A DNA stretch of 64,000 bases, taken from assembly GCF_000963885.1 (NCBI RefSeq), contig NZ_BALE01000019.1, positions 47,871 through 111,870 on the forward strand, in the 5' to 3' direction. Origin of the DNA: Tanticharoenia sakaeratensis NBRC 103193 (GTDB lineage: Bacteria > Pseudomonadota > Alphaproteobacteria > Acetobacterales > Acetobacteraceae). Each line of letters starts with the position of its first letter. Position 1 is the first letter of the stretch. Below are positions 9,245 to 17,943 of this stretch, piece by piece. A model generated the notes under the pieces. That model had not been told where the DNA came from. It searched no databases and was given only the letters and a program-made list of their open reading frames with translations. The position numbers and the translations under genes are program-made.

Positions 9245-11116
9245 TTACCAGACGATCGGATGCGTCTTCCCGGTCTGCACGTTGACGAATCCCTCGGGCG
9301 CACGTTCCGGATGAGGTGCGACAAGCACCCAGCGCCACGGGGCACAGGTCAGCGTGGCGAAAATCAGACGCTCCGGAAACCCTTCCGGCCAGCCGTCGAC
9401 ATAGGTCGGCTCGTGCATCCAGTCGACCTCTTCCGCCGCTGCATAAAGATCCTGCATCTCCGCATCGAGTTCCTCGGCCGTGCGCGCGGACATCAGACCA
9501 CCGATTTCGTAGCGCACGGTGGCTGCGACTTCGCCTTCGCGAACCAGGGCCCATCCGCCCTGCTGGGCCGCGATCGCATTGACGGCCTGGGCCATGGCGG
9601 CATCCGATGAGCCGACCACCCAGATATTGTGCTGGTCATGGGCCACGGAACAGGCCAGCGCCGTATCAGGCGTGCGTGGGCCACAGCCGCGCCAGAACAT
9701 GCGCGCGACCTGCGCCTTGCCGGAATAGCGGTCCACGATAGCGAATTTCGTGATGCAGCGATCACTGTCCCGCTGCACGAGACCATCTTCGACGGCAAGC
9801 GTCTCGGTCAGGAAATCGTCCGTCCAGTGAAAGGGCCGCAGGACGGCGGCATTCATGGTCGCGCGGCCGGATGCGGCGGGAATTTCAAAATCCTGCGCGG
9901 TCAGATCGCGCCCGACATTGATCGTGCGCCGTGCCCAGTCCGGCCAGTCGATCTTCGGCAACGGGCCGGTATAGGTCGTCCCCTGCGAAACCTGCTTTCC
10001 ATCAGCCCAGACTTCGGCGATCTGAAGCGTCGCGACATCCGACAGCAGCACGAAATCGGCAAATCGGCCGGGGCTGATGCTGCCAACCCATGGTGTCAGG
10101 CGCATGTGACGGGCCGGATTGATGGTCACGCACTGGATCGCGACTTCCGGCGCAACGCCGGCCTCGATAGCCAGGCGCACATTGTAGTCGCTGGCACCCA
10201 GCCTGAGCGTATCGCTGGCGGAGCGGTCGTCGGTCGTCAACGCGATCTGGGAGAAATCCGCAAGCCCCGCCTCCAGCAGCGCCGGGACGAGTGTCGGGAT
10301 CGAGACAGGACGGATTTCGACGAAGACGCCGGCCGCAAGCTTACGGAACATCTCTTCCGGCGTGCGGACTTCGTGATCAGAGGCCAGGCCTGCCGCGGCA
10401 AACGCGTTCACGACTGAAGGCTCACGCAGGCCCGCACCATGCCCTTCGACGACGCCGCGCTGCTCGAACGTCGCCTGGATCATGCCCCACAGACGGTCAT
10501 AAGACGGCGAGGCCGGGTCCGACACGCTGGGCCAGTCCATGACCTCGTCGAGGCCTGCGACCATCAGATTGGTCTTCAGAAAGGCCCGCTGTTCATCAAG
10601 GCCGAAATAGCCGCCGCCTCTCTCGTATCCCGTGGGCGGCACGGCCGAGCCCGGCAGCGGAAAGATCTTGAGCGGAGAGCCATTCTGCCGGGCGGCGAGC
10701 CAGAAGGCGAGATTGTTCGGCCCGTCCACGTTGGACATTTCGTGGCTCGCCTCGCACGTCCACGTATTGCCGCGCGGCAGGACCAGCGCCGCTTCGTATT
10801 CCGGCGTCAGATGCGAACTCTCGATATGTTTGTGCACCTCGCCGAAGCCGGGAACAGCCGCAAGATGCGGCCGCGCCTCGCGCATGCGCACCTCCCCGGG
10901 ATAAGTCCCGGCCGCACCGACCCAGGCAATCCGCCGATTGGAGATGACGATTTCCTGGTCGTCCAGCCAGCGGCGCGTATGGACGTCAAGCAGCCGCCCC
11001 ACCCTGATTGCGATGTCCGCGGGCTTTCGTCCGAGTGCCACCTGCACGAGCGCCTGACGGATCGCAACCTCGTCGGGAGCCGTCGTGATCAGGTCGGCGG
11101 GGAGAACATCCGTCAT
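9245..11116 (-). CDS. ade: Adenine deaminase (amidohydrolase superfamily)
   Basis: Cytoplasmic metal-dependent enzyme converting adenine to hypoxanthine and ammonia. The 623 residues show the Ade family layout: the metal motif HxH in VHKHIESS, then HGAGLRE, SDHE, TTDDRS, INPARHMRL and SISPGRFADFVLL, followed by the Ade C-terminal domain. The first motif reads GFGEVHKHIES where many members have GFIDAHxHIES; both metal His are kept. The ATG at 11116 has AAGGAAG upstream. It follows tatD by 11 bases and is probably co-transcribed with it. Together with the two NCS2 permeases downstream it suggests use of adenine as a nitrogen or purine source. A related deaminase of modified adenines is possible. 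Confidence 0.85.
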   Translation of the reverse strand: MTDVLPADLITTAPDEVAIRQALVQVALGRKPADIAIRVGRLLDVHTRRWLDDQEIVISNRRIAWVGAAGTYPGEVRMREARPHLAAVPGFGEVHKHIESSHLTPEYEAALVLPRGNTWTCEASHEMSNVDGPNNLAFWLAARQNGSPLKIFPLPGSAVPPTGYERGGGYFGLDEQRAFLKTNLMVAGLDEVMDWPSVSDPASPSYDRLWGMIQATFEQRGVVEGHGAGLREPSVVNAFAAAGLASDHEVRTPEEMFRKLAAGVFVEIRPVSIPTLVPALLEAGLADFSQIALTTDDRSASDTLRLGASDYNVRLAIEAGVAPEVAIQCVTINPARHMRLTPWVGSISPGRFADFVLLSDVATLQIAEVWADGKQVSQGTTYTGPLPKIDWPDWARRTINVGRDLTAQDFEIPAASGRATMNAAVLRPFHWTDDFLTETLAVEDGLVQRDSDRCITKFAIVDRYSGKAQVARMFWRGCGPRTPDTALACSVAHDQHNIWVVGSSDAAMAQAVNAIAAQQGGWALVREGEVAATVRYEIGGLMSARTAEELDAEMQDLYAAAEEVDWMHEPTYVDGWPEGFPERLIFATLTCAPWRWVLVAPHPERAPEGFVNVQTGKTHPIVW

Positions 11117-11127
11117 GAGAACTTCCT

Positions 11128-11922
11128 TCAGGAGAGCTGTTCGAGAGGGGGAATTTTTTCAAAGGCTGCAAAAAAATTCCGGGTCGTCTGCTCCGCAATC
11201 GTCTCCGCCGACGTGCCGCGCAATCTCGCCAGACAGGCCACGACATGCGTGAGATAGGCCGGCTCGTTTCTCTGATCGAGATAAGGCACAGGGGCGAGTG
11301 ACGGCGCATCGGTCTCGACGAGAATACGATCCGCTGGAAGATCGCGTGCGATCTCGCGCAGATAATCCCGCTCGGGAAATGTCAGCATCCCCGAAAACGA
11401 CAGGTAAGCACCCAGATCGAGGCATGTCCGTGCGAGCGCCGGACCACCCGAGAAACAATGCATGACGATCGGGAAGGCGCCGGACGCGCTTTCCTCGCGG
11501 AGCACCTGCGCCATCGCCTCGTCCTGCCGGACCGAATGAATGACCAGCGGAAGCCGGGTTTCGCGCGCGGCCACGATATGGGCGCGCAGGTTGCGCATCT
11601 GCGCATCCCACGGTGCATTGGCCAGAAACGTATCGAGCCCGACCTCTCCAATGCCCACGACTTTCGGGTGGTGCGCATGGGCGATCAGATCGTCGGCCGA
11701 GATGTCGGTCTCTTCATCCGCATAATGAGGGTGGGTCCCGACCGTGCAGAACACGTCGTCATGCGCCTCCGCCTTGGCCAGTACGCGCGCATGCTGCCGG
11801 ACGCGGACGCCGATCGTCACGAACCGTCGGATGCCGACCGCACGGGCACGCGCCATGACCGTATCGAAATCCGGTGCAAGCTCGTCGAAATCGAGATGAC
11901 AATGGCTGTCGGCAAGAATCAC
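11128..11922 (-). CDS. tatD: TatD-family metal-dependent hydrolase
   Basis: TatD-type TIM-barrel nuclease of 264 residues, a family with 3'-5' DNase and RNase activity. The metal and catalytic motifs appear in order: DSHCHLD, GEVGLD, HSVRQ, HCFSG and ETDAP. The frame is open to 11982, but the GTG at 11922 is chosen because GGGAGA lies about 7 bases upstream and the motif DSHCHLD then falls at the usual N-terminal place. It sits directly upstream of adenine deaminase. The functional link is unclear, although nucleic acid turnover would release purines. Confidence 0.85.
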   Translation of the reverse strand: MILADSHCHLDFDELAPDFDTVMARARAVGIRRFVTIGVRVRQHARVLAKAEAHDDVFCTVGTHPHYADEETDISADDLIAHAHHPKVVGIGEVGLDTFLANAPWDAQMRNLRAHIVAARETRLPLVIHSVRQDEAMAQVLREESASGAFPIVMHCFSGGPALARTCLDLGAYLSFSGMLTFPERDYLREIARDLPADRILVETDAPSLAPVPYLDQRNEPAYLTHVVACLARLRGTSAETIAEQTTRNFFAAFEKIPPLEQLS

Positions 11923-12320
11923 GGCGCATCTCCCTGAGGGCGCATGATGACGGCGGCAAACGGTTGCCACGTCAAGAGCCATGCACCCGGGAATCGCGCG
12001 TAAAACTGTAATCCAGACGCCCGGTCGGTCCGGCGCCGTAATGTCACTGCCGCAATGTTACGGCAGATTCCCCCCGATCGGCGGGATGTCATCTTTACCC
12101 GGCCGCACCGATCCCGGCCGCCGCGCACGGGCTTTGACCTGTCCGGAGTTCAGCAGGTTCACGATACATCGCTGCCCGCGCGACCCGGCCAACATGATCC
12201 GCGGAGGAAGAGACGCTCCATGTCGGCATGGACCCGTTCGTCAGGCTGGCCGCAAAGATGCGCCCTGTGGTAGTCGGAGGCCCGAAATAACCGCCGATAT
12301 CGGACCTAGCGCGTGATGTT
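11923..12320. other. Divergent intergenic region, tatD / CNNM-like gene
   Basis: About 400 bases with no clear gene. It contains a dyad CTGCCG-N8-CGGCAG near 12048-12067. On the plus strand a good ribosome-binding site, GGAGGAAGAG, lies near 12203-12212, followed by ATG at 12220 (17-codon ORF to 12273) and an overlapping ATG at 12228 (20-codon ORF to 12290). Both end just before the CNNM-like start, so a leader peptide is possible but unproven. No convincing -35/-10 pair was found. Confidence 0.35.
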
Positions 12321-13634
12321 GTGATCCTTTTTCTTGCCAGCGCCTTCGCCATGACCGTGGCGATCCTCGTCTCGATCCTGATTTCCCTGTCCGAAATCTC
12401 GTTCGCGGCAGCCCGTGATGCGCGATTGCGCGCCCTGGCCGAAGCCGGCGACGTGCGGGCATCGGCTTTTCTCAAACTGCGTCGCAACAGCGGGCAGGTC
12501 ATCACGGTCCTGCAGATCTGTCTCAATGCCGTGGGGGTTGCCGGCGGCATCATCAGCAGCGACCTGCTGGGTCCGGCTTTCGGCACGCTGTTCGTCTCGG
12601 CCGGGATGTCTCCCGCCACGGCGCTCCATCTCGCCGCCGTCCTGTCCTTCGTGCTCGTCACGGGGCTGTTCGTCCTGTTCGCGGACCTGCTTCCGAAGCG
12701 AATCGCCCTTCATGCACCCGAGCGCGTGGCAATCCTCGTCGGCTGGTTTCCGGGGCTGGCGCTCAGGGTCCTTTATCCTGCTGTCTGGGTCTTTTCGCGG
12801 ATTTCCGACTGGCTTCTGAATGCACTGCATATTCCCGCAGCCTCCGCCGTCGAACCGGTGACGCCGGAGGATCTCAGCGCGATCCTGGCCGCAGGCACCG
12901 CATCGGGCGTCCTGCTCGAGCAGGAGCATCAGGTCATCCAGAACGTCCTGGGGCTGCAGGACCGGTCGGTCACATCCGCCATGACGCCGCGTGACGAGAT
13001 CGTGTTCCTCGACGTCCAGGAAAGCCCGGACGTTCAGCGCGACAAGGTCCGTGTGCGCCCCTATTCGCGCTATCCGTTGTGCGACGGCGGCCTGGACCAT
13101 GTCATAGGCTCGATCCGCGCCGAGGACGTGCTGGTGACCGTGGTCGGCGATCCGGATGCGCGCCCGACCACGCCGACCCGCAGCCCGCTGCTGAGCCGCA
13201 GGCGCGATGTCCTGTCGCTGCCCGAGACCCTGAACCTGTGGGACACGCTGGCGCAGTTCGATGCGCACAGCGCAGGCTTCGCGCTGATCGTCAACGAATA
13301 TGGCCTCGTCGTCGGCCTGATCACCTTCAAGGACATAATGGGTGCCCTGATGGATGGGCTCGCCAATCCCTTCGAGGAGCAGGCGATCGTGCGTCGCGAC
13401 GAGAACTCGTGGCTGATCGACGGGGCCGCCCCGATTGGCGACGTCCTGCGCGAGCTGCAGATCGATCTCGGGCCGGAACGGGATCAGTTCGACACGATCG
13501 GCGGCTTCGTGATGCATCGCCTGCGCCGGATGGCCCGCAAGGCGGACCGGATCGATCTCGCCGATTACCGCTTCGAAGTCGTCGACGTGGAAGGCTTCCG
13601 CATCAACCAGCTTCTGGTCTCCCGCCTGTCCTGA
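12321..13634 (+). CDS. CNNM/CorC (HlyC)-family membrane protein
   Basis: Inner membrane protein of 437 residues with the CNNM (DUF21) four-helix domain in the first ~180 residues (SEISFAAARDARLRALAEAG; LLPKRIALHAPE), a CBS pair in the middle starting at MTPRDEIVFLD and including NEYGLVVGLIT, and a CorC_HlyC domain at the C-terminus (DTIGGFVMHRL). Relatives take part in Mg2+/Co2+ efflux or transport; some are annotated as haemolysins without good reason. The start is GTG at 12321. The gene stands alone and is followed by csoR-like after 190 bases. Whether it handles magnesium or another divalent cation cannot be read from the sequence. Confidence 0.85.
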   Translation: MILFLASAFAMTVAILVSILISLSEISFAAARDARLRALAEAGDVRASAFLKLRRNSGQVITVLQICLNAVGVAGGIISSDLLGPAFGTLFVSAGMSPATALHLAAVLSFVLVTGLFVLFADLLPKRIALHAPERVAILVGWFPGLALRVLYPAVWVFSRISDWLLNALHIPAASAVEPVTPEDLSAILAAGTASGVLLEQEHQVIQNVLGLQDRSVTSAMTPRDEIVFLDVQESPDVQRDKVRVRPYSRYPLCDGGLDHVIGSIRAEDVLVTVVGDPDARPTTPTRSPLLSRRRDVLSLPETLNLWDTLAQFDAHSAGFALIVNEYGLVVGLITFKDIMGALMDGLANPFEEQAIVRRDENSWLIDGAAPIGDVLRELQIDLGPERDQFDTIGGFVMHRLRRMARKADRIDLADYRFEVVDVEGFRINQLLVSRLS

Positions 13635-13823
13635 GCCACGGCCTGCGTACGGCGATGACAGAAATGTCTGCCCCCGCCGCGTATCGCAGAACGCGGACAG
13701 TGTGCCGCGGCATGAGGTGAAGCTGGCCTCGCGCCGGGCCGGACATTGCACGCCGGGTGCACCATTGTTTGGCCGCCCCTGCTCCCACCTGCTATTCGTG
13801 TAGGCAAAGGGAGACGGCAATCC

Positions 13824-14174
13824 ATGGCGACAGGACCATCGGCGACCCAGGAGGCCGTCGGCTGCGCGCAGTGTGACCGCCAGGATGCGGATCACGAGAT
13901 CCGACGTGTGGAACAGCCGCAAAAGAAGGCGCTGCTCAACCGCGTGCGCCGGATCGAGGGCCAGGTCGGCGGCGTGCTGAACATGATCGAGCAGGACCGC
14001 TACTGCGTCGACATCATCACGCAGATTTCCGCCATCAAATCCGCCCTTGACGGGGTCGCGGTCCAGATCCTCTCGACGCATGCCAACGGCTGCGTACGCA
14101 AGGCCGTGCTCGAAGACGGCGGCGAAGAGGCGATCGACGAACTGCTGGGGGTCGTGCGCAGATTGATGCGCTGA
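13824..14174 (+). CDS. csoR: CsoR/FrmR-family metal-sensing repressor
   Basis: All-helical DUF156 regulator of 116 residues. The Cu(I)-type ligand set C-H-C is present: Cys61 in RYCVDII, then His86 and Cys90 in THANGC. The helix KALLNRVRRIEGQVGGVL is typical of the family. ATG at 13824 is chosen because AAAGGGAG lies about 10 bases upstream; the frame is open further 5' to 13746. Unusually, an extra Cys pair, Cys14 and Cys17 (GCAQC), sits in the N-terminal tail and could be a further metal or redox site. Copper sensing is supported by the adjacent copA/copB operon and copper ATPase, whose promoters carry ATACC/GGTAT dyads like known CsoR operators. FrmR- or RcnR-like sensing is less likely given the context. 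Confidence 0.85.
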   Translation: MATGPSATQEAVGCAQCDRQDADHEIRRVEQPQKKALLNRVRRIEGQVGGVLNMIEQDRYCVDIITQISAIKSALDGVAVQILSTHANGCVRKAVLEDGGEEAIDELLGVVRRLMR

Positions 14175-14206
14175 CAGACTTCTGCCCGCGATGCCTCCCG
14201 CCCGTC

Positions 14207-14509
14207 CTACCGGTCCAGTGTCGCCGCCGGCGCGGGCATGGAGGTCGGCGCCATGCTCATCCGGTCGCAGGCCTCGGCCTGTCCTGCCATGACGGGCGAG
14301 AGAGGCTGACCCTGTCGACGCCTGTCGGCCAGGCGTGCGCAGACCGCCATCTGCTGGTCCATCGTCATGCCGGCCAGGGGATCTTGTGCGGCCTTCTCCT
14401 TGGATAATGCGACAGAGCTGCCTTGAGGCTGATCTGTCCGCGGGCGGGATGTGGCACGCGCGGACGGCGCCAGCATCAGGACGATCATGAACAGTGCGAC
14501 GTGCCGCAT
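14207..14509 (-). CDS. Small secreted Met-rich protein of the cop operon
   Basis: 100 residues from the ATG at 14509 (the frame opens upstream at 14548). The N-terminus is a clear signal peptide (RHVALFMIVLMLAPSARA). The mature part has MTMDQQMAVCARL, a second Cys near the end and a Met-rich tail (RMSMAPTSMPAPA). I do not recognise the family. It is the last gene of the minus-strand cop operon, starting 38 bases after copB, so a periplasmic copper-binding or chaperone role is a reasonable guess. It is convergent with csoR, with 32 bases between the stops. Confidence 0.6.
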   Translation of the reverse strand: MRHVALFMIVLMLAPSARATSRPRTDQPQGSSVALSKEKAAQDPLAGMTMDQQMAVCARLADRRRQGQPLSPVMAGQAEACDRMSMAPTSMPAPAATLDR

Positions 14510-14547
14510 GGTGGCATTCCTGTATTCGAAGGTCTTGCGGACACACA

Positions 14548-15519
14548 TCAGAACCAGCTCCGGATGCCGAACGTGAACCGCACGGCTCCGGTCTGTTCGT
14601 CCTGCGCACGGACGATGTGCCGGGCCTGTGTCAGATACCCGGCATAGGTGACGGCAACGTAAGGCGCGAATTTCCGCCAGACCTCGTAGCGCAGGCGCAG
14701 GCCTGCATCGACGTCGGAGAGCCCGGCGCCGACCTGCCGCGCCGGATCGGCCTTCGTGTAGAGATTGAATTCCGCCTGAGGCTGAAGGATCAGGCGATTG
14801 GTCAGCAGGAGATCGTATGACCCCTCGATCCGGCTGGCGAAACGTCCGCGATCGCTGACATAGCCGGTGGCCTGGATTTCGAACTGGTAGAGCGCCAGCC
14901 CCTGGACGCCGAACGCCCCCCAGGTGCGGGTCGGACCGCTGTCCAGATCGACGCGCACGCCGCCCTGCAGGTTGAAATAGGTCGAGATCGCCCGGCTGTA
15001 GAGCGCCTCCTGATCGCCGTCACTCAGCCGGCCACGCTGCAATGTTCCTTCGGACTTGAGCCACAGACGATTGTAGTCACCGCCGTACCAGGCTTCGCCA
15101 TCCCAGCGGAAATCCGAGCCGCCCGGGGCGTAACGCCCTTCGAACTCGTCCAGGATTCCGTGGAACCAGTTCATCTGGTCCATGACAGGTGGAATCCCGC
15201 CCAGAGAGACGATACCGTCCGGCGCCTGCGCATCGGCTGCGTGGTACACGGGACGCGAAGCGGGCCGTACCGCATGCGACGCTGTTTGCGCAGGGGACTT
15301 CGCGACCGGCGCCGCCGTGGACTTCCGGGTTTTTGTCTGCGCTTTGACAGGCTGCGCGGCGGGCGCTGACGGCGGGCCATCCATCGCCATGCCCGGCATC
15401 GTCCCGTTCGGCATCGCCCCATCCGACATCGCACTTTCGGACATGCCGGCCATCGCGCCCGGTTGCGCCAGAACGGATCCCGGTGCCAGCAGCGCAAGGC
15501 AGAGAATGCGCGCCCTCAC
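14548..15519 (-). CDS. copB: Copper resistance protein CopB (outer membrane)
   Basis: 323 residues from a GTG at 15519 that overlaps the copA stop as GTGA, so translation is coupled. The signal peptide is ARILCLALLAPGSVLAQ. A Met/Gly-rich copper-binding-like stretch follows (GAMAGMSESAMSDGAMPNGT), then a Pro/Ala/Lys linker, and the conserved CopB barrel domain beginning near MDQMNWFHGILDEFEGR and ending in Phe after GIRSWF. CopB proteins act at the outer membrane with CopA to protect the periplasm from copper. The gene order copA-copB is the classical one. Confidence 0.9.
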   Translation of the reverse strand: MRARILCLALLAPGSVLAQPGAMAGMSESAMSDGAMPNGTMPGMAMDGPPSAPAAQPVKAQTKTRKSTAAPVAKSPAQTASHAVRPASRPVYHAADAQAPDGIVSLGGIPPVMDQMNWFHGILDEFEGRYAPGGSDFRWDGEAWYGGDYNRLWLKSEGTLQRGRLSDGDQEALYSRAISTYFNLQGGVRVDLDSGPTRTWGAFGVQGLALYQFEIQATGYVSDRGRFASRIEGSYDLLLTNRLILQPQAEFNLYTKADPARQVGAGLSDVDAGLRLRYEVWRKFAPYVAVTYAGYLTQARHIVRAQDEQTGAVRFTFGIRSWF

Positions 15520-17297
15520 GACACGGCCACCGTGCGGAACATGCCCAGATCCATGTGGTACAGCAGGTGGCAGTGATAGGCCCACAGACCCGGCGAATCC
15601 GCGGTCACGAGGTAGCTCAGCTTCGAGCCCGGCTGGGAAATGATCGTGTGCTTGTAGGGGCGGAAATCGCCCTGCCCGTTCTCCAGTTCGCTCCATAACC
15701 CGTGCAGATGGATCGGGTGTTCCATCATGGTGTCGTTGATGAGCGTGAAGCGCACGCGTTCGCCGCGCTTCAGGCGGATCGGACCGGATTCCGAGAATTT
15801 GCGGCCGTTGAACCCCCAGATATAGCGCTCCATGTTGCCGGTCAGGTGCAGGATGATCTCGCGCGACGGCGGACGCGGATCGGCACCGGGGCGGGTTGCC
15901 CGGAGTTGCCGGTAATTCAGGACGCGCCGGCCATTCCTCTCCAGCCCGTCGCCGGGGCTTCCGAGACGGTCCACCGGCATCATCGCGACATTCTGGTTTT
16001 CGACATTGACCGGGGGCGGCCCTGGATCGTCCACTTCCATGGGTGACGTGGCCATGCCGGGCATCGCACCCGACGACATGTCCATACTCCCCATGTCCGA
16101 CCCGGCATTGTGGCCGCCGTCTTTCGGCATCGCGGCCATGTCCATGCTGTCCGCCGACATGTCTCCCATGCCCATGTCGATCATCGTGCGCACGGGGCGC
16201 GGATCCATCGACGGCGTTGCGGCCGTCATGCCAGGACGCGGGGCCAGAGTGCCACGGGCATGACCGGTCCGGTCCTCGCTCTGGGCGAAGATCGCATAGG
16301 CCCGATCCTCACGCGGACGGACGATCACGTCATATGTTTCGGCAACGCCTATGCGGAATTCGTCCACCGCGACCGGTTCGACATCGTTCCCATCCGCTTG
16401 CACGACCTGCATCTCGAGCCCGGGAATGCGCACGTCGAAGAACGTCATGGTGGCTGCATTGATGAAGCGCAGCCGCACGCGCTCTCCGGGCCGGAACAGG
16501 CCGCGCCAGTCCATGTCCGGCGCATGACCGTTCAGCGTGTAGGTGTAGATGACGCCCGTGACATCCGCGATGTCAGTCGCCGCCATGCGCATCTTCGACC
16601 ATGCCAGACGCGAGCCGAGTGCTGCCATGGTGCCTCCGGCCTCACGGGCTTCCCGCGGGAATGACGCGGCGGTGCGCTGGCGGAAGACGTAATAATCGTC
16701 CTGCATCTTGAGATTGCTGACGATGTCGTGCGGCGGGACGTCCGTCCATTCGGCGAGGACGATGACATAGTCGCGGTCGCATGCATTCGGATCAGGGCGT
16801 GCGGGGTCGATCACGATGGCGCCGTAAAGCCCTTGGGCTTCCTGCATGCCCGAATGGCTGTGATACCAGTAGGTGCCGCTCTGATGCAGGCGAAAGCGAT
16901 AGCTGAATGTCCTGCCGGGCGGGATGCCGGCAAAACTCAGGCCCGGCACGCCATCCATGTCCGATGGCAGGCGGATGCCGTGCCAGTGAATGGACGTCGT
17001 CTCGGCGAGGCGGTTGGCGATATTGAGCGTGATGGTGTCGCCCTGGCGCCAGCGCAGGATCGGACCCGGCACGCTGCCCTCGAGACAGGGCGCATCCAGC
17101 GCCTTGCCGCCGACCTCGATCCGCGTGCGTCCCACGCTGAGGTTCCACATATCGGACGCCGTGGGGGGTATGATGCCGGACGGCGAAAACGCACGCGCCG
17201 GGCGGCCGGACGCAGCCAGCAGGCCACTGGCCGCGCCAAGCCCCGTGACGAAGCGGCGACGCGTCAGGCCGTCCGCAAAGGAAGACGGAACGCTCAT
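15516..17297 (-). CDS. copA: Copper-resistance multicopper oxidase CopA
   Basis: Periplasmic multicopper oxidase of about 593 residues, taken from ATG 17297 (TTG 17303 also possible; no good ribosome-binding site for either). It has a Tat signal (TRRRFVTGLGAASGLLA), then cupredoxin copper ligands HWHG and HSHSG in the first domain, a Met-rich insert in the middle (DMGMGDMSADSMDMAAM and similar, binding extra Cu) and the C-terminal HPIHLHG and HCHLLYHM motifs that build the T1 and trinuclear sites. All copper ligands appear intact. The family oxidises and sequesters Cu(I) in the periplasm. It is the second gene of the cop operon. Confidence 0.93.
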   Translation of the reverse strand: MSVPSSFADGLTRRRFVTGLGAASGLLAASGRPARAFSPSGIIPPTASDMWNLSVGRTRIEVGGKALDAPCLEGSVPGPILRWRQGDTITLNIANRLAETTSIHWHGIRLPSDMDGVPGLSFAGIPPGRTFSYRFRLHQSGTYWYHSHSGMQEAQGLYGAIVIDPARPDPNACDRDYVIVLAEWTDVPPHDIVSNLKMQDDYYVFRQRTAASFPREAREAGGTMAALGSRLAWSKMRMAATDIADVTGVIYTYTLNGHAPDMDWRGLFRPGERVRLRFINAATMTFFDVRIPGLEMQVVQADGNDVEPVAVDEFRIGVAETYDVIVRPREDRAYAIFAQSEDRTGHARGTLAPRPGMTAATPSMDPRPVRTMIDMGMGDMSADSMDMAAMPKDGGHNAGSDMGSMDMSSGAMPGMATSPMEVDDPGPPPVNVENQNVAMMPVDRLGSPGDGLERNGRRVLNYRQLRATRPGADPRPPSREIILHLTGNMERYIWGFNGRKFSESGPIRLKRGERVRFTLINDTMMEHPIHLHGLWSELENGQGDFRPYKHTIISQPGSKLSYLVTADSPGLWAYHCHLLYHMDLGMFRTVAVS

Positions 17298-17377
17298 GAG
17301 CAAAATCCGGGTCTTTGAAACGATGGATGACGGATCGAGCCCATTCCCCGAACCGGGACAGGCCGCCGCCGCGACGA

Positions 17378-17755
17378 TCAGAGGATCGTCAGGCGCGGAG
17401 GACGATGTGGCGGCAGCCAGTCGGCGCCCGGCACATGCATGTCCGATTCCATCGTGACCAGACGCACGACCGCCCGGCGCGGCGCCTGGGTCGCATGATC
17501 CGTCAGCGGCAGCATGAAGCCCGAGGGGACGCCATGGTCATGACAGCAGAGACCGCCCTCAGCTCCATGATGCACAGGGTGATCCGTCGCGTGACACGGC
17601 GTCGCCATGTCCGCCGCCATGCCGCAGCATTCCGTATGCGCGGGTGCTGCTGATGCCACCTGCGCGCTGTTCGGAAGCAGCGCGCCCAGCACCATCACCT
17701 GCAGCAGCAGGCAGGTCATCCGACCGATCCAGTGCAGGGTCCGTGTGGCGGGCAT
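17378..17755 (-). CDS. Secreted Cys/His-rich protein, first gene of cop operon
   Basis: 125 residues from the ATG at 17755; the longer open frame runs antisense to the ATPase and is ignored. A signal peptide ([18 protein letters not shown]) precedes a compact Cys/His/Met-rich region ([19 protein letters not shown], then GGLCCHDHG) and a Pro/Arg-rich end. The two CC pairs and several His and Met residues look like a Cu(I) site. I do not know a named family. It starts 80 bases before copA and has a promoter with a CsoR-like dyad upstream, so it is probably a periplasmic copper-binding protein or copper-delivery partner of CopA. Confidence 0.6.
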   Translation of the reverse strand: MPATRTLHWIGRMTCLLLQVMVLGALLPNSAQVASAAPAHTECCGMAADMATPCHATDHPVHHGAEGGLCCHDHGVPSGFMLPLTDHATQAPRRAVVRLVTMESDMHVPGADWLPPHRPPRLTIL

Positions 17756-17833
17756 CCGATTGTCCGTCGGCCAGTTTCGCGGCAGTGCCCGAGCCGGCCG
17801 CCGCACGCCCGACCCATGGCCGTACGCATCGCC

Positions 17834-17861
17834 ACTATACCCGGGTGGGGGTTCGGGGCAA
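17834..17861 (-). promoter_or_regulatory. Promoter of cop operon with CsoR-like dyad
   Basis: On the minus strand TTGCCC (17861-17856) and TATAGT (17839-17834) are 16 bases apart. Overlapping them, read on the plus strand, is ATACCC (17837-17842)-GGGT-GGGGGT (17847-17852), close to the ATACCC...GGGGGT layout of known CsoR operators. The leader to ATG 17755 would be about 70 bases. Confidence 0.45.
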
Positions 17862-17943
17862 CACATGTTGGCCGACATCGCTGAACGCCATGCTGATTGC
17901 AGTAGCGCCGGACCGGCAGCCCGCCCCGACCTCCCGAGACGGC

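Noticed and set aside
12306..14609. 767-codon minus-strand open frame opposite the CNNM and csoR genes
   Set aside because: Antisense shadow in GC-rich DNA. Its translation is low-complexity Arg/Asp/Gly-rich, and the plus-strand frames have clear domains.
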